Assembly (NCBI RefSeq): GCF_001429505.1
Contig: NZ_LMJW01000022.1
Coordinates: forward strand, 1,095,497-1,159,496
Length of the DNA: 64,000 nt
Source of the DNA: Allobosea sp. Root483D1
Lineage (GTDB): Bacteria; Pseudomonadota; Alphaproteobacteria; Rhizobiales; Beijerinckiaceae
Direction of reading: 5' to 3'
This document shows, piece after piece, positions 8,694 through 17,085 of the stretch (its first letter is position 1; each line of letters starts with the position of its first letter). Under the pieces are notes generated by a model. It made no database searches. It was not told where the DNA came from and worked only from the letters and a program-made list of their open reading frames with translations. Made by a program: the position numbers and the translations under genes.

Positions 8694-9965
8694 ATGAAAG
8701 CTTTCGGCAGAACCCTGGCCGCCGCGGCGTTTGCGCTGGCCGCCTCGACGGCGGCGCGGGCCCAGGAGGTCACGCTCGACGTGCTCTACGCCTTCCCGGC
8801 CTTCGCCAAGTTCCACGAGCCCATCGCCGCAGAGTTCATGAAGAAGAACCCGGGCATCAAGATCAACTTCCGGGCCCCGGCGGCGAGCTATGACGAAGGG
8901 CATCAGGCGATGCTGCGCTCCTCCGTCACCAACCAGCTGCCGGACGTCTATTATTCCGGCTTCCACCTGCTGACCGAGCTGGTCGAGACGCTCGACAAGC
9001 GCAAGCAGGTCGTCGACCTCGGCGCGCTGCTCAAGGCCGAGCCGGAGGCCTGGCGCAAGGCCAATTATTCCGACGCGTTGCTCTCGCTCGGCCAGGCCAA
9101 TGGCAAGCAGGCGGGCCTCGCCTTCAATGCTTCGACGCCGCTGATGTATTTCAATGCCGAGCTGGTGAAGAAGGCCGGTGGCGACCCGGAGAAGATGCCC
9201 GATAACTGGGCCGACACCATCGCGCTCGCCAAGAAGATCAAGACTGCCGATGTCGCCGGCCTCGCCTACAACATCCATGACTGGCCGGATGACTGGCTCT
9301 GGCGCGGCATCGTCCAGCAGGGCGGCCATACCCTGCTCGACGCGAGCGGCAAGAAGGTCGCCTTCGGCGGCGATGTCGGCCTGAAGGCGTTGGAGACGCT
9401 GCGCAGTCTCGTCACCGAAGACGGCATGCCGCTGATCGACTGGGACCAGTCGCGCCAGCAGTTCATCGCCGGCAAGATCGGCATCTTCTTCGACACGCCG
9501 GCCCGCCTGCGCCAGGTCACCGACCTCGTCGGCGAGCGCTTCACCCTGAAGACTGCCCTCTTCCCCATCGACCACAAGGCCAAGGGTACGCTGCCGACCG
9601 GCGGCAATGCGGCGATCATCACCGCCAAGGACCAGGCCAAGCAGAAGGCGGCCTGGGAGTTCGTGAAATTCGTCACTGGCCCGGAGGCGCAGAAGATCGT
9701 CGTCGAGACCTCGGGCTACATGCCGACCAATCTGCGTGCCGGCGAGGACGCCTTCCTCGGCCCGTTCTACAAGGACAACGCCAACTTCCGCACCATCAAC
9801 GGCCAGGTGAACCGCGCCTCGCCCTGGCAGGGCTATCCGGGCGGCAACTCGGTCCGCATCTGGCGCCAGCAGCGCGAGGTCATCGCCGGCGTGATGCGCG
9901 GCGAGATTCAGCCCAAGGCCGGCCTCGAGCGCATGGTCGCCGAGACCGAAGCGCTGATGAAATGA
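8694..9965 (+). CDS. ABC transporter substrate-binding protein, family 1 (UgpB-like fold)
   Basis: The 423-residue periplasmic binding protein begins with a Sec signal peptide, with a likely cut after residue 23 (AARA before QEV). The mature part has the two-lobed family 1 fold, including the motif FNASTPLMYFN, which resembles the FNSSTPVLYYN segment of UgpB. Start ATG 8694 follows AAGGAGAA at ideal spacing. The protein captures the solute for the permeases encoded just upstream. The similarity to glycerol-3-phosphate binding proteins and the flanking phosphodiesterases favour a phosphorylated glycerol or polyol ligand, but the ligand is not proven. A strong GC hairpin follows the gene. Confidence 0.87.
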   Translation: MKAFGRTLAAAAFALAASTAARAQEVTLDVLYAFPAFAKFHEPIAAEFMKKNPGIKINFRAPAASYDEGHQAMLRSSVTNQLPDVYYSGFHLLTELVETLDKRKQVVDLGALLKAEPEAWRKANYSDALLSLGQANGKQAGLAFNASTPLMYFNAELVKKAGGDPEKMPDNWADTIALAKKIKTADVAGLAYNIHDWPDDWLWRGIVQQGGHTLLDASGKKVAFGGDVGLKALETLRSLVTEDGMPLIDWDQSRQQFIAGKIGIFFDTPARLRQVTDLVGERFTLKTALFPIDHKAKGTLPTGGNAAIITAKDQAKQKAAWEFVKFVTGPEAQKIVVETSGYMPTNLRAGEDAFLGPFYKDNANFRTINGQVNRASPWQGYPGGNSVRIWRQQREVIAGVMRGEIQPKAGLERMVAETEALMK

Positions 9966-9993
9966 TCGCGTCGCCCTGACGCGCTCGTAATCT

Positions 9994-10019
9994 GCCGCCC
10001 GGCGTCCGCGCCGGGCGGC
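9994..10019 (+). other. Strong GC hairpin between binding-protein and GpdQ-like genes
   Basis: An 11-bp perfect stem (GCCGCCCGGCG at 9994-10004, CGCCGGGCGGC at 10009-10019) closes a TCCG tetraloop. No T-run follows, and the next gene begins 32 bp later on the same strand. It may act as an mRNA-stabilising or partial-termination hairpin that sets binding protein above downstream enzymes. A similar hairpin follows the binding-protein gene at 2-688. Confidence 0.5.
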
Positions 10020-10051
10020 CTCGTCGTTTCTGCCCACTGGACCAAGACCCG

Positions 10052-10891
10052 ATGATCATCGCCCAGCTCAGCGACTTTCACGCCAGGCCGCATGGCCGGC
10101 CGGCATATGGCATAGTCGACACCAATGCCGCGATCGAGCGCGCCGTCGACGCCGTTCTGGCGCTCGATCCGGCACCGGATTGCGTGCTGGTCACCGGCGA
10201 TCTCGCCGACTGCGGCCTCGCCGAGGAATACGCGATCGTGCGCGCGGCGCTGTCGAGGCTGCCGATGCCGGTCCATGTCCTGCCAGGCAATCACGACCGG
10301 CGCGAAAGCTTCGTCGAGGCGTTTGGCGCCGACTACCGCTACCTGCCGCAAGCCGGCTTCCTGCATTACACGGTCGAGGATTTCCCGGTCCGGCTGATTG
10401 GGCTCGACACGGTGAGCGCCGGCGAGGATGGCGGTGAGATCTGCGCCGAGCGCGAGGTCTGGCTGGCGGAGCGCCTGGGCGAAGGGAAGGGTCGCCCGAC
10501 ACTGATCTTCATGCATCACCCGCCCTTCGCAGTCGGTGTCGACGGCATGGACGTGATCCCTTGCCGCGTCTCCGAGAGCTTTGCCGGGCTGATCGCCGCT
10601 CACCCCGAAATCGAGCGCGTGCTCTGCGGCCATTATCATCGGCCGATCCAGCGGCGTTTCGCCGGCACGATCGGCTATGTCGCGCCGGGGACGGCCCATC
10701 AGGTCGCGCTCGACCTGCGTCCCGGCACGGAGAACTGGTTCATCATGGAACCGCCAGCTTTCGCCGTGCATGCTTGGCGCCCCGAGACCGGCGTCGTCAG
10801 CCATCTCCAGCCGATCGGGAACTATGGCCCCCGTCGGCCCTTCGTGCTCGACCCCGCCTATCCCGGCAAGCCGCAGGTCGTCCATGCCTGA
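10052..10891 (+). CDS. GpdQ-like metallophosphoesterase (glycerophosphodiesterase type)
   Basis: The 279-residue cytoplasmic enzyme shows the full dinuclear-metal set: Asp8-x-His10, GD at 49-50, GNHD at 79-82, IFMHHPP with His155-His156, and GHYHR at 193-197. The segments IFMHHPP and PGTAHQV closely resemble E. coli GpdQ (IFMHHPP, PGTVHQV), which hydrolyses glycerophosphodiesters such as bis(glycerol) phosphate. The likely reaction is cleavage of an imported phosphodiester into an alcohol and a phosphomonoester. It overlaps the phosphatase gene that follows by 8 bp, so the monoester could be dephosphorylated by the next enzyme. It is the second metallophosphoesterase of the operon and is clearly different from the first. 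Confidence 0.84.
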   Translation: MIIAQLSDFHARPHGRPAYGIVDTNAAIERAVDAVLALDPAPDCVLVTGDLADCGLAEEYAIVRAALSRLPMPVHVLPGNHDRRESFVEAFGADYRYLPQAGFLHYTVEDFPVRLIGLDTVSAGEDGGEICAEREVWLAERLGEGKGRPTLIFMHHPPFAVGVDGMDVIPCRVSESFAGLIAAHPEIERVLCGHYHRPIQRRFAGTIGYVAPGTAHQVALDLRPGTENWFIMEPPAFAVHAWRPETGVVSHLQPIGNYGPRRPFVLDPAYPGKPQVVHA

Positions 10892-11675
10892 GCCCCGCCT
10901 CCTTTCACTGCTCGACCAGTCCGCCGCGATCGCACGGCAGGCGGCCGAGCTGCTGGTCCGCATGCAGGACGGCGACCTCGTCGTTGCCCGCAAGGACTTC
11001 CGCGACGTGGTAACGGCCGCCGATCTCGCCTCGGAGCAACTGGTCATCGACGGCTTGCGGCAACTGACGCCAGGGGCGGCGATCCTCTCGGAAGAGGCCG
11101 GCTTCTCCGGCTCGGAGGCAGCGCCGCGCTGGATCATCGATCCACTCGACGGCACGGTGAACTATGCCGGTGGCCTGCCCTGGTTTTCAGTGACTATGGC
11201 CTATCAGGAGGAGGGCCGCACGCTGCTCGGCCTGACCCATGCACCGCTCGCCGGGCTTATCGCGCATTATGTCGAAGGCGGCATCGCGACGGTCAACGAC
11301 CGCCCGGCCGCCGTCTCGGCAACGACGAGCCTGGCCGATGCCGTGGTCTCGATCTGCCTGACCTCGCATTATGCGCCGGAGGATCTGGAGCGGACCAACG
11401 CCGTCATCCGCCGGCTGTCCGGCCTGTGCCGGGGCGTGCGTATCCTGGTCTCGGGAGGGCTGGAGATGTCGCTGGTCGCGGCCGGTCGGCTCGACGCCTT
11501 CATCGGGCTCAAGGCCGACATCGTCTCGCATGCGGCGGCGACGCCATTGGTGCGCGCGGCCGGCGGCAAAGTGACAACCGTCGCCAGCGTGGATTCGCGC
11601 GACGAAGATTTGGAGAAGGTCGTCAGCAACGGCCTGATCCATGACGAACTGCTTGACGCGATCCGCGCTGCCTGA
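10884..11675 (+). CDS. Inositol monophosphatase family phosphatase
   Basis: The 263-residue protein carries the lithium-sensitive phosphatase signature: Glu70-Glu71 in SEEAG and DPLDGT at 86-91, which bind Mg ions, and the HPLA-like segment HAPLAG. The second family motif (normally WDxAAG) is altered to ADIVSHAAA, so the substrate may not be inositol phosphate. Relatives act on sugar and polyol phosphates, including the arabinose-phosphate phosphatase AccG of agrocinopine catabolism. The start at 10884 overlaps the GpdQ-like gene by 8 bp. It is the last gene of the 4741-11675 operon and is convergent with the SorC regulator, 6 bp away. Confidence 0.82.
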   Translation: MPEPRLLSLLDQSAAIARQAAELLVRMQDGDLVVARKDFRDVVTAADLASEQLVIDGLRQLTPGAAILSEEAGFSGSEAAPRWIIDPLDGTVNYAGGLPWFSVTMAYQEEGRTLLGLTHAPLAGLIAHYVEGGIATVNDRPAAVSATTSLADAVVSICLTSHYAPEDLERTNAVIRRLSGLCRGVRILVSGGLEMSLVAAGRLDAFIGLKADIVSHAAATPLVRAAGGKVTTVASVDSRDEDLEKVVSNGLIHDELLDAIRAA

Positions 11676-11681
11676 AGCCCG

Positions 11682-12623
11682 TCAGCGCAAAGCGAGCACG
11701 GCGGTCGCGGCCTGCTCGTCGGTGATCAGCACCGAGGCGAGCCTGCCCTTCAGGGCGGCAGCGATGACCGCGGCCTTGTTGCTCCCCCCCGAAGCCAGAA
11801 TCGCGGTCGGGATGCGCGTCAGCGCCTCCAGAGGCAGCGCGATGGCGCGGCGGTTGATCGGATGGTCGAGGGGCTTGCCATCCTTGTCGATGAACTGGCC
11901 GAGCAGGTCGCCGACCGCGCCCTGCGTCGTCAGTTCGGCGATATCGAGATCGCGCGGCAAGCCATAGCGCACCAGCAGCGAGCGCTCGCTCATATCGCCG
12001 GCGCTGAGGATCGAGACGTCGATGGCGCGGATGCGGGCGAAGGCCTCCTCGAACACGTCCTGCGCCAGGATGGTGTCGCGCGATTGCGGCGTGCCGGCAT
12101 AGATCGGCGCGGCGAGGTAGTGACACTGCGCTTGCCAGAGCCGAGCGAACTGGCTGGCGATCTCGAAGGTGTTGAGCTCGATGCCATAAGTCAGCCCGCC
12201 CATCATCGAGGTGACGCCGAGCTCGCGGAACTGCCCCGGCCTGATATGCCGGATCGTCTCGCGCAGCGTACTGCCCCAGCCGACGCCGAAGACGCCGGAG
12301 GGGCGCTCCTCGATGATCCGCGAGACGAACTCGCCGGCGGCCCGGCCGATCTGGGCCGGCACCAGCGCCGGGTCACCGGGCGTCGGCACCACCACGGCGG
12401 CCTGCAGCCCGAAGGTCTCGACCAGCGCGCGCTCCAGCCGAACGCAGCTTTCGAGGCGCGAATTGATGGTGATGTTGACGAGGCCGCTGCCGCGCGCCTC
12501 GACCAGCAGCCGGTTGACCCGTAGCCGCGTCATCTTCAACCGGTCGGCGATTTCCGCCTGGGTCAGCCCCTCCATGTAGTACAGCCAGGCGGCTCTCACC
12601 TGGGTCTGGGCATCTTCCGGCAT
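11682..12623 (-). CDS. SorC/DeoR-type sugar-binding transcriptional regulator
   Basis: The 313-residue regulator has an N-terminal helix-turn-helix around residues 19-46 (GLTQAEIADRLKMTRLRVNRLL) followed by a SorC effector domain of about 250 residues, a phosphosugar-isomerase-like fold that binds a sugar or sugar phosphate. It is transcribed divergently from the Zn-dehydrogenase gene, and the two share an AT-rich intergenic region. An 11-bp element of that region also lies before the phosphodiesterase/ABC operon that ends next to this gene. The protein probably represses or activates both units in response to a pathway intermediate. The effector is unknown. Confidence 0.85.
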   Translation of the reverse strand: MPEDAQTQVRAAWLYYMEGLTQAEIADRLKMTRLRVNRLLVEARGSGLVNITINSRLESCVRLERALVETFGLQAAVVVPTPGDPALVPAQIGRAAGEFVSRIIEERPSGVFGVGWGSTLRETIRHIRPGQFRELGVTSMMGGLTYGIELNTFEIASQFARLWQAQCHYLAAPIYAGTPQSRDTILAQDVFEEAFARIRAIDVSILSAGDMSERSLLVRYGLPRDLDIAELTTQGAVGDLLGQFIDKDGKPLDHPINRRAIALPLEALTRIPTAILASGGSNKAAVIAAALKGRLASVLITDEQAATAVLALR

Positions 12624-12712
12624 CGCAGGTCCTTGTGTTTGCCGAGGTTATATCGCGCTGGCCAGCCCCTACAACCGAGGGCTGTCGGCCTGCTGTTTTC
12701 GCCTTGACCGAA

Positions 12713-12740
12713 ACCAATGTAAATAAGAGAATACATTTGT
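12713..12740. promoter_or_regulatory. Operator-like inverted repeat in divergent SorC/dehydrogenase promoter
   Basis: Imperfect inverted half-sites ACCAATG (12713-12719) and CATTTGT (12734-12740), with centres 21 bp apart, lie in AT-rich DNA between the divergent regulator and dehydrogenase genes. The second arm is part of AATACATTTGT, repeated exactly at 4628-4638. This is a plausible binding site for the adjacent SorC regulator. Confidence 0.5.
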
Positions 12741-12778
12741 TAATCTGAGTGTCGATTGTACCGGAGTGCCGTCCCGAA

Positions 12779-13819
12779 ATGTCCTATGCCGTGTTCCTGC
12801 ATGCCGCCGGCGATGCGCGCGTCGCGACCTTCAATCTGCGCGAAGGCGCGCCGGGCGAAACGCTGATCGACGTGGCCGCCGTCGGACTCTGCGGCAGCGA
12901 CCTGCATTATTACAAGGATGGCGGGATCGGCTCGGCGGTGATCGCAACGCCCTTCGTGCCAGGGCATGAGTTCAGCGGCTGGCTGACGGAGGATCTGCCC
13001 GAGCTCGGTCTGGCTCGCGGCACGCTCGTCGCAGTCGATCCAAATCAGGCCTGTGGCCATTGCGAGCACTGTCGTGCGGGACACCCCAATCTCTGTCCCG
13101 AGGTCGTCTTCATCGGCGCACCGCCCCATGATGGCGCGATGACCGAACGGATCTGGGTGCCGACGTCGCAGATCATCCCGGTGCCGCAGCATTTCACCCC
13201 GAGCGACGCGGTCATGCTGGAGCCGCTCGGCGTCGCTATCCATGCCGTCGATCTGGCGAAGCCGCGCCTGCTCGAGCGCGTCGCGCTGCTCGGCTGCGGG
13301 CCGATCGGCCTGCTGATCCTGCAGGTGCTGCGGGCGGTCGGTGTCGGCGAGGTCCTGGCCTGTGATCCTCAAGCGCATCGGCGCGCCCTGGCGCTGAAGC
13401 TGGGCGCCAGCAAGGCCGGTGAGAGTGTCGCCGACATCGCCAAATGGACCGACGGAGAAGGGCTGCCTCTGGTGATCGAGGCGACCAATGCGCCGGAGGG
13501 ATTTCGCGACGCCGTGCGCGCCGCGCGGATCGGCGGGCGCGTCGTGCTGGTTGGGATCCCCGACGGCGACAGCTATGTCGTCCCGGCGGCGGAGACGCGC
13601 CGGCGCGGGCTGACGATCAAGTTCTCGCGCCGGATGGGCCATGTCTATCCGCGCGCGATTGAGCTGGTGGCGCTCGGCAAGGTTGATGTCGAGGCGGTTG
13701 TCAGCCACCGCTTCGCCCTGACAGACGGGCCGGAGGCCTTCCGTCGCCATGCCGCCAACGAAGCGGGTATGGTCAAGAGCCTGATCTATCCCGGCGGCTC
13801 CGTGGCGCTCCGGCGCTGA
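12779..13819 (+). CDS. Zinc-dependent medium-chain dehydrogenase (xylitol/sorbitol/idonate dehydrogenase type)
   Basis: The 346-residue MDR enzyme oxidises a polyol with NAD. Catalytic zinc ligands Cys38, His63 and Glu64 and the structural zinc cysteines 92, 95, 98 and 106 are all present. LLGCGPIG near residue 175 is the Rossmann nucleotide motif. ATG 12779 gives the usual family length. A GTG at 12749 would add ten residues, but a GGAG lies about 12 bp before the ATG. The next gene is a xylulokinase, so a pentitol such as xylitol or D-arabitol oxidised to D-xylulose is the best-fitting reaction. Sorbitol or L-idonate remain possible. Confidence 0.85.
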   Translation: MSYAVFLHAAGDARVATFNLREGAPGETLIDVAAVGLCGSDLHYYKDGGIGSAVIATPFVPGHEFSGWLTEDLPELGLARGTLVAVDPNQACGHCEHCRAGHPNLCPEVVFIGAPPHDGAMTERIWVPTSQIIPVPQHFTPSDAVMLEPLGVAIHAVDLAKPRLLERVALLGCGPIGLLILQVLRAVGVGEVLACDPQAHRRALALKLGASKAGESVADIAKWTDGEGLPLVIEATNAPEGFRDAVRAARIGGRVVLVGIPDGDSYVVPAAETRRRGLTIKFSRRMGHVYPRAIELVALGKVDVEAVVSHRFALTDGPEAFRRHAANEAGMVKSLIYPGGSVALRR

Positions 13820-13847
13820 CCGTCACCTTGCGCCAGCGGCAATCGCC

Positions 13848-15308
13848 ATGAGCTATATAGGCATCGATCTCGGCACGTCCTCGGTCAAGGCCGTCCTGGT
13901 CGATGACCGACAGAGCGCGCTCGCCGGCGCCACGGCTGAACTTTCCGTGCAGCGGCCGCAGTCGCTTTGGTCGGAGCAGTATCCGGCAGACTGGATCAGC
14001 GCGACGCTGTCGGCCTTGCACCGGTTGCGGGATGCTGATCTCCCTGCATTTCGCGCCTGTCGCGGCATCGGCTTGTCCGGGCAGATGCATGGCGCCGTCC
14101 TTCTCGACGAGGTGGACCGGCCGCTGCGGCCCTGCATCCTTTGGAACGATGGCCGCTCGGCTGCCGAATGCGCCGAGCTGGAAGCGGCCGAGCCGGCTTC
14201 GCGCAAGATCACCGGCAACATCGCCATGCCGGGCTTCACCGCGCCGAAGCTCGCCTGGGTCCGCCGCCATGAGCCGGAGATCTTCCGAACGACGCGCAAG
14301 GTCCTGCTGCCGAAGGCCTATCTCAGGCTCGTCCTGACCGGCGAGACGATCGAGGAGATGTCGGATGCATCCGGCACGCTCTGGCTCGATGTCGGCGCCC
14401 GCGACTGGTCCGAGCGGATGCTGGCGGCGACGGGGCTCGATCGCAGCCAGATGCCGACCCTCGTCGAAGGCTCGCAGCCCGCCGGGCGGATGCGAGCCGA
14501 GCTCAGCCGCGAGCTCGGTTTCGACACGCCACCGCTTTTTGCCGCCGGGGCAGGCGACAACGCCGCCGGCGCCATCGGCCTGGGCGCGATCGAGCCGGGT
14601 GACTGTTTCCTCTCACTGGGGACTTCCGGCGTGCTCTGGCGCACGACAGAAGCGTTCGAACCACGGGCCGAGAGTGCCGTGCATGCCTTCTGCCATGCAG
14701 TGCCGGATCGCTGGCACCAGATGTCGGTGCATCTCTCGGCGGCAGCGAGCCTACGCTGGTGGGCGGCAATCGTCGGCTGCAACGAGGCGGCGTTGCTGGC
14801 GCCGCTCGGAAGTCGCGCCAGTCGGCCGTCCTCGACGCTGTTCACACCCTATCTCTCTGGCGAGCGCACCCCTCACAACGACCCGCAGATGCTGGGCAGC
14901 TTCACTCGCCTGGCGCACGAGACCGATCGGGACGCGATGACCCAGGCCGTGCTGGAGGGCGTCGCCTTCGCCTTCCGCGACGGCAAGCTCGCGCTCGAAG
15001 GCGCGAACGCTGTGATCGATCGGGCGCTGGTCATCGGCGGCGGCTCGCGGTCCGATCTGTGGCTGTCGATCCTCGCCAATGTGCTCGGCATTCCGCTTGA
15101 GCGCTACGCCGACGGCGACCATGGCGCGGCCTTCGGTGCAGCGCGGCTGGCGCGGCTCTCCTGCACGGGCGAACCTATTCGTGACATCTGTCGGAAGCCG
15201 ACAGGCGAGGCGGTGCGCTTCGATCCCGACCCCGATCTCGTTTCCACCTATGACCGGCATTACGTGGTTTGGCGGCAGGCCGCTTGCGACAGCCAGGGAC
15301 TGCGCTAA
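13848..15308 (+). CDS. xylB: Xylulokinase
   Basis: The 486-residue FGGY kinase phosphorylates D-xylulose to D-xylulose 5-phosphate. DLGTSS at residues 7-12 is the phosphate loop, SGQMHG at 77-82 is the xylulokinase substrate signature, ILWNDGR follows, and GAGDNAAGA holds the catalytic aspartate. VIGGGSRSDLW near the C-terminus is the adenine-binding segment. Length and motifs match XylB fully. It lies 28 bp after the Zn-dehydrogenase gene, and the pair makes a complete pentitol-to-pentose-phosphate route. It is clearly distinct from the D-ribulokinase-like enzyme encoded at 2204-3859. Confidence 0.92.
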   Translation: MSYIGIDLGTSSVKAVLVDDRQSALAGATAELSVQRPQSLWSEQYPADWISATLSALHRLRDADLPAFRACRGIGLSGQMHGAVLLDEVDRPLRPCILWNDGRSAAECAELEAAEPASRKITGNIAMPGFTAPKLAWVRRHEPEIFRTTRKVLLPKAYLRLVLTGETIEEMSDASGTLWLDVGARDWSERMLAATGLDRSQMPTLVEGSQPAGRMRAELSRELGFDTPPLFAAGAGDNAAGAIGLGAIEPGDCFLSLGTSGVLWRTTEAFEPRAESAVHAFCHAVPDRWHQMSVHLSAAASLRWWAAIVGCNEAALLAPLGSRASRPSSTLFTPYLSGERTPHNDPQMLGSFTRLAHETDRDAMTQAVLEGVAFAFRDGKLALEGANAVIDRALVIGGGSRSDLWLSILANVLGIPLERYADGDHGAAFGAARLARLSCTGEPIRDICRKPTGEAVRFDPDPDLVSTYDRHYVVWRQAACDSQGLR

Positions 15309-15321
15309 TCGGTCGAGGAGT

Positions 15322-15362
15322 TTGACAGAAATTCGAGCAGATGTTCTTGATAAGAGCATCTG
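15322..15362 (+). promoter_or_regulatory. Promoter with palindromic SorC-type operator before HAD/SorC genes
   Basis: A -35-like TTGACA (15322-15327) is followed by a long palindrome at 15338-15362: 11-bp arms starting CAGATG and ending CATCTG, one mismatch, 3-bp centre. Both arms contain GAGCA-type elements. AAGAGCAT(C/A)TG is shared with the operator before the ugpB-like gene (17108-17138), so the SorC protein encoded at 16046-17008 may bind both. Confidence 0.55.
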
Positions 15363-15381
15363 ATCGATTTTTGTTGACTCC

Positions 15382-16056
15382 ATGCCCCACCGACCACGTC
15401 AATTCGACCTCGTTATCCTCGATTGCGACGGCGTGCTCGTCGACAGCGAGACCATCAGCTGCCGGATATTGGCCGAGCTTCTCTCGCCGCTCGATCCCGA
15501 TTACGATCTGCCCCATGTGATGCGGCGCTATCTCGGGCGGCCGGCCAGCGCTGTGATCGGGGACTATGAGCGAATGACGGGCCTTCCCGCCCCCGACGGC
15601 TTCACGCGAGATTGGCGCGCCCGGCTGTTTTCGGCCTTCAGGGCGGATTTGCAGGCGATCGCCGGCGTGCGCGCCGCGGTCGAAGCCTTCGACGCCGATT
15701 ATTGCGTCGCGTCCTCCAGCGACGAAGAGCGTATCGAGCTCTGCCTGTGCCAGGTCGGCCTCTGGGACCTGTTCGAGGGGCGGATCTTCAGCACTACGCG
15801 CGTGAAGCGGGGCAAGCCCGCCCCCGATCTCTTCCTGCTGGCGGCGTCCGAGCGCGGCGCCGCGCCGGAGCGGTGCCTCGTCATCGAGGACAGCGTCAGC
15901 GGCGTGAAGGCAGCCAAGGCTGCGGGCATGACCGCTTTCGGGCTCGCTGCGGGCAGCCATTTCGCAGTGCTCGACCAGCGCAGCGCCCTGATGGAGGCTG
16001 GGGCAGACCGATTGCTCGGATCCTGGCGCGAACTGGCAATGCAGGATGCGGATTGA
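15382..16056 (+). CDS. HAD-IA family hydrolase (sugar/polyol-phosphate phosphatase type)
   Basis: The 224-residue HAD phosphatase has nucleophile Asp14 and acid/base Asp16 in LDCDGVLVD, a helical cap, the serine motif ASSSDE, the lysine in KRGKPAPD and the terminal metal ligand in IEDSVSG. Members of this subgroup (beta-phosphoglucomutase-like fold, YcjU/YfbT relatives) dephosphorylate sugar or polyol phosphates. Similar phosphatase genes occur in polyol operons of alphaproteobacteria. It has its own promoter and operator upstream and overlaps the SorC regulator gene by 11 bp, so regulator and phosphatase are made together. The exact substrate is unknown. Confidence 0.82.
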   Translation: MPHRPRQFDLVILDCDGVLVDSETISCRILAELLSPLDPDYDLPHVMRRYLGRPASAVIGDYERMTGLPAPDGFTRDWRARLFSAFRADLQAIAGVRAAVEAFDADYCVASSSDEERIELCLCQVGLWDLFEGRIFSTTRVKRGKPAPDLFLLAASERGAAPERCLVIEDSVSGVKAAKAAGMTAFGLAAGSHFAVLDQRSALMEAGADRLLGSWRELAMQDAD

Positions 16057-17008
16057 CGGCATGGCCGACGCAGACAACGCGCGCCTGGACGACGCAGCCC
16101 GCGCCGGCTGGCTGTACTATATTGCCGGCCGGACGCAGGAGGACATCGCTCAGATCCTGAACATCTCGCGGCCGGCGGCGCAGCGCCTCGTCTCGCTCTG
16201 CCGAAGCGAGGGGCTGATCAGCTTCAGGATGAACCACCCGATCGCCGACTGCATGGACCTTGCGACACGCCTGCGCGATCGCTTCGAATTGCAGCACTGC
16301 GATATAGCGCCAGCTGACGGCTCGGCCGAGACGGCAGCCTCCGGCGTCGCCTCCCTCGGCGGCCTGTTGATCGAGCGCTGGCTGCGCTCGCGCAAATCGC
16401 TGGTGATGGCGTTGGGCACCGGTCGCTCGATGCGCGCCAGCATCGAGCGTGTCTCGCCGATGTCCTGCCCGCTGCATCGGCTGGTCTCGCTCGTCGGCAC
16501 CATCTCGCCGGACGGCTCGGCGAGCCGGTTCGACACGCTGGTCAAGCTGGCCGAGATCACCAAGGCCCAGCATTTCCCGATGCCGCTGCCGCTCTATGTC
16601 TCCAGCGCGGAAGAGCGGGCGCAATTGATCGAGATCGAGTCGGTCCGGCGGATTCGCGCCATCGCCAGCGAGGCCGATCTCTGGCTGATGGGAATCAGCC
16701 AGATCGGCGACGACGCGGTGCTCTATCGCGACGGCTTCATGACCCGCAGCGAATTGCTCGAGCTGGTTCGCGCCGGGGCCGTCGGCGAAGTGACCGGCTG
16801 GGCGTTCGATGCCGAGGGCAGAATCCTCGACCAGGGCCTGAACCAGCGCGTCACCAGCGTGCCGCCGGAGCCGAGCAGCGACCGCTTGCGCATCTGCATT
16901 GCTCACGGCGCCGCGAAGGTGGCGCCACTGCGAGCCGCCCTCGCCGGCCGCATCGTCAACGGCCTGATCACAGACGAGGACACCGCGCGCGCCCTCCTGG
17001 CCGATTGA
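16046..17008 (+). CDS. SorC/DeoR-type sugar-binding transcriptional regulator (second)
   Basis: The 320-residue regulator has an HTH near residues 25-55 (GRTQEDIAQILNISRPAAQRL) and a SorC effector domain. It starts inside the end of the HAD phosphatase gene (ATG 16046; an ATG at 16061 is also possible). It reads towards the UgpB-A-E operon, and palindromes resembling each other stand before the HAD gene and before the ugpB-like gene. The likely role is autoregulation plus control of the downstream importer. It is only distantly similar to the first SorC regulator (11682-12623), which fits the two different operator types seen. Confidence 0.85.
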   Translation: MRIDGMADADNARLDDAARAGWLYYIAGRTQEDIAQILNISRPAAQRLVSLCRSEGLISFRMNHPIADCMDLATRLRDRFELQHCDIAPADGSAETAASGVASLGGLLIERWLRSRKSLVMALGTGRSMRASIERVSPMSCPLHRLVSLVGTISPDGSASRFDTLVKLAEITKAQHFPMPLPLYVSSAEERAQLIEIESVRRIRAIASEADLWLMGISQIGDDAVLYRDGFMTRSELLELVRAGAVGEVTGWAFDAEGRILDQGLNQRVTSVPPEPSSDRLRICIAHGAAKVAPLRAALAGRIVNGLITDEDTARALLAD

Positions 17009-17085
17009 GCGCCGCAACACCTTCCATCCCGATCGACCTGGTGACGGCAAGCCTGCTCGCGCTGTCATCGCCCTGTCATGGCCGG

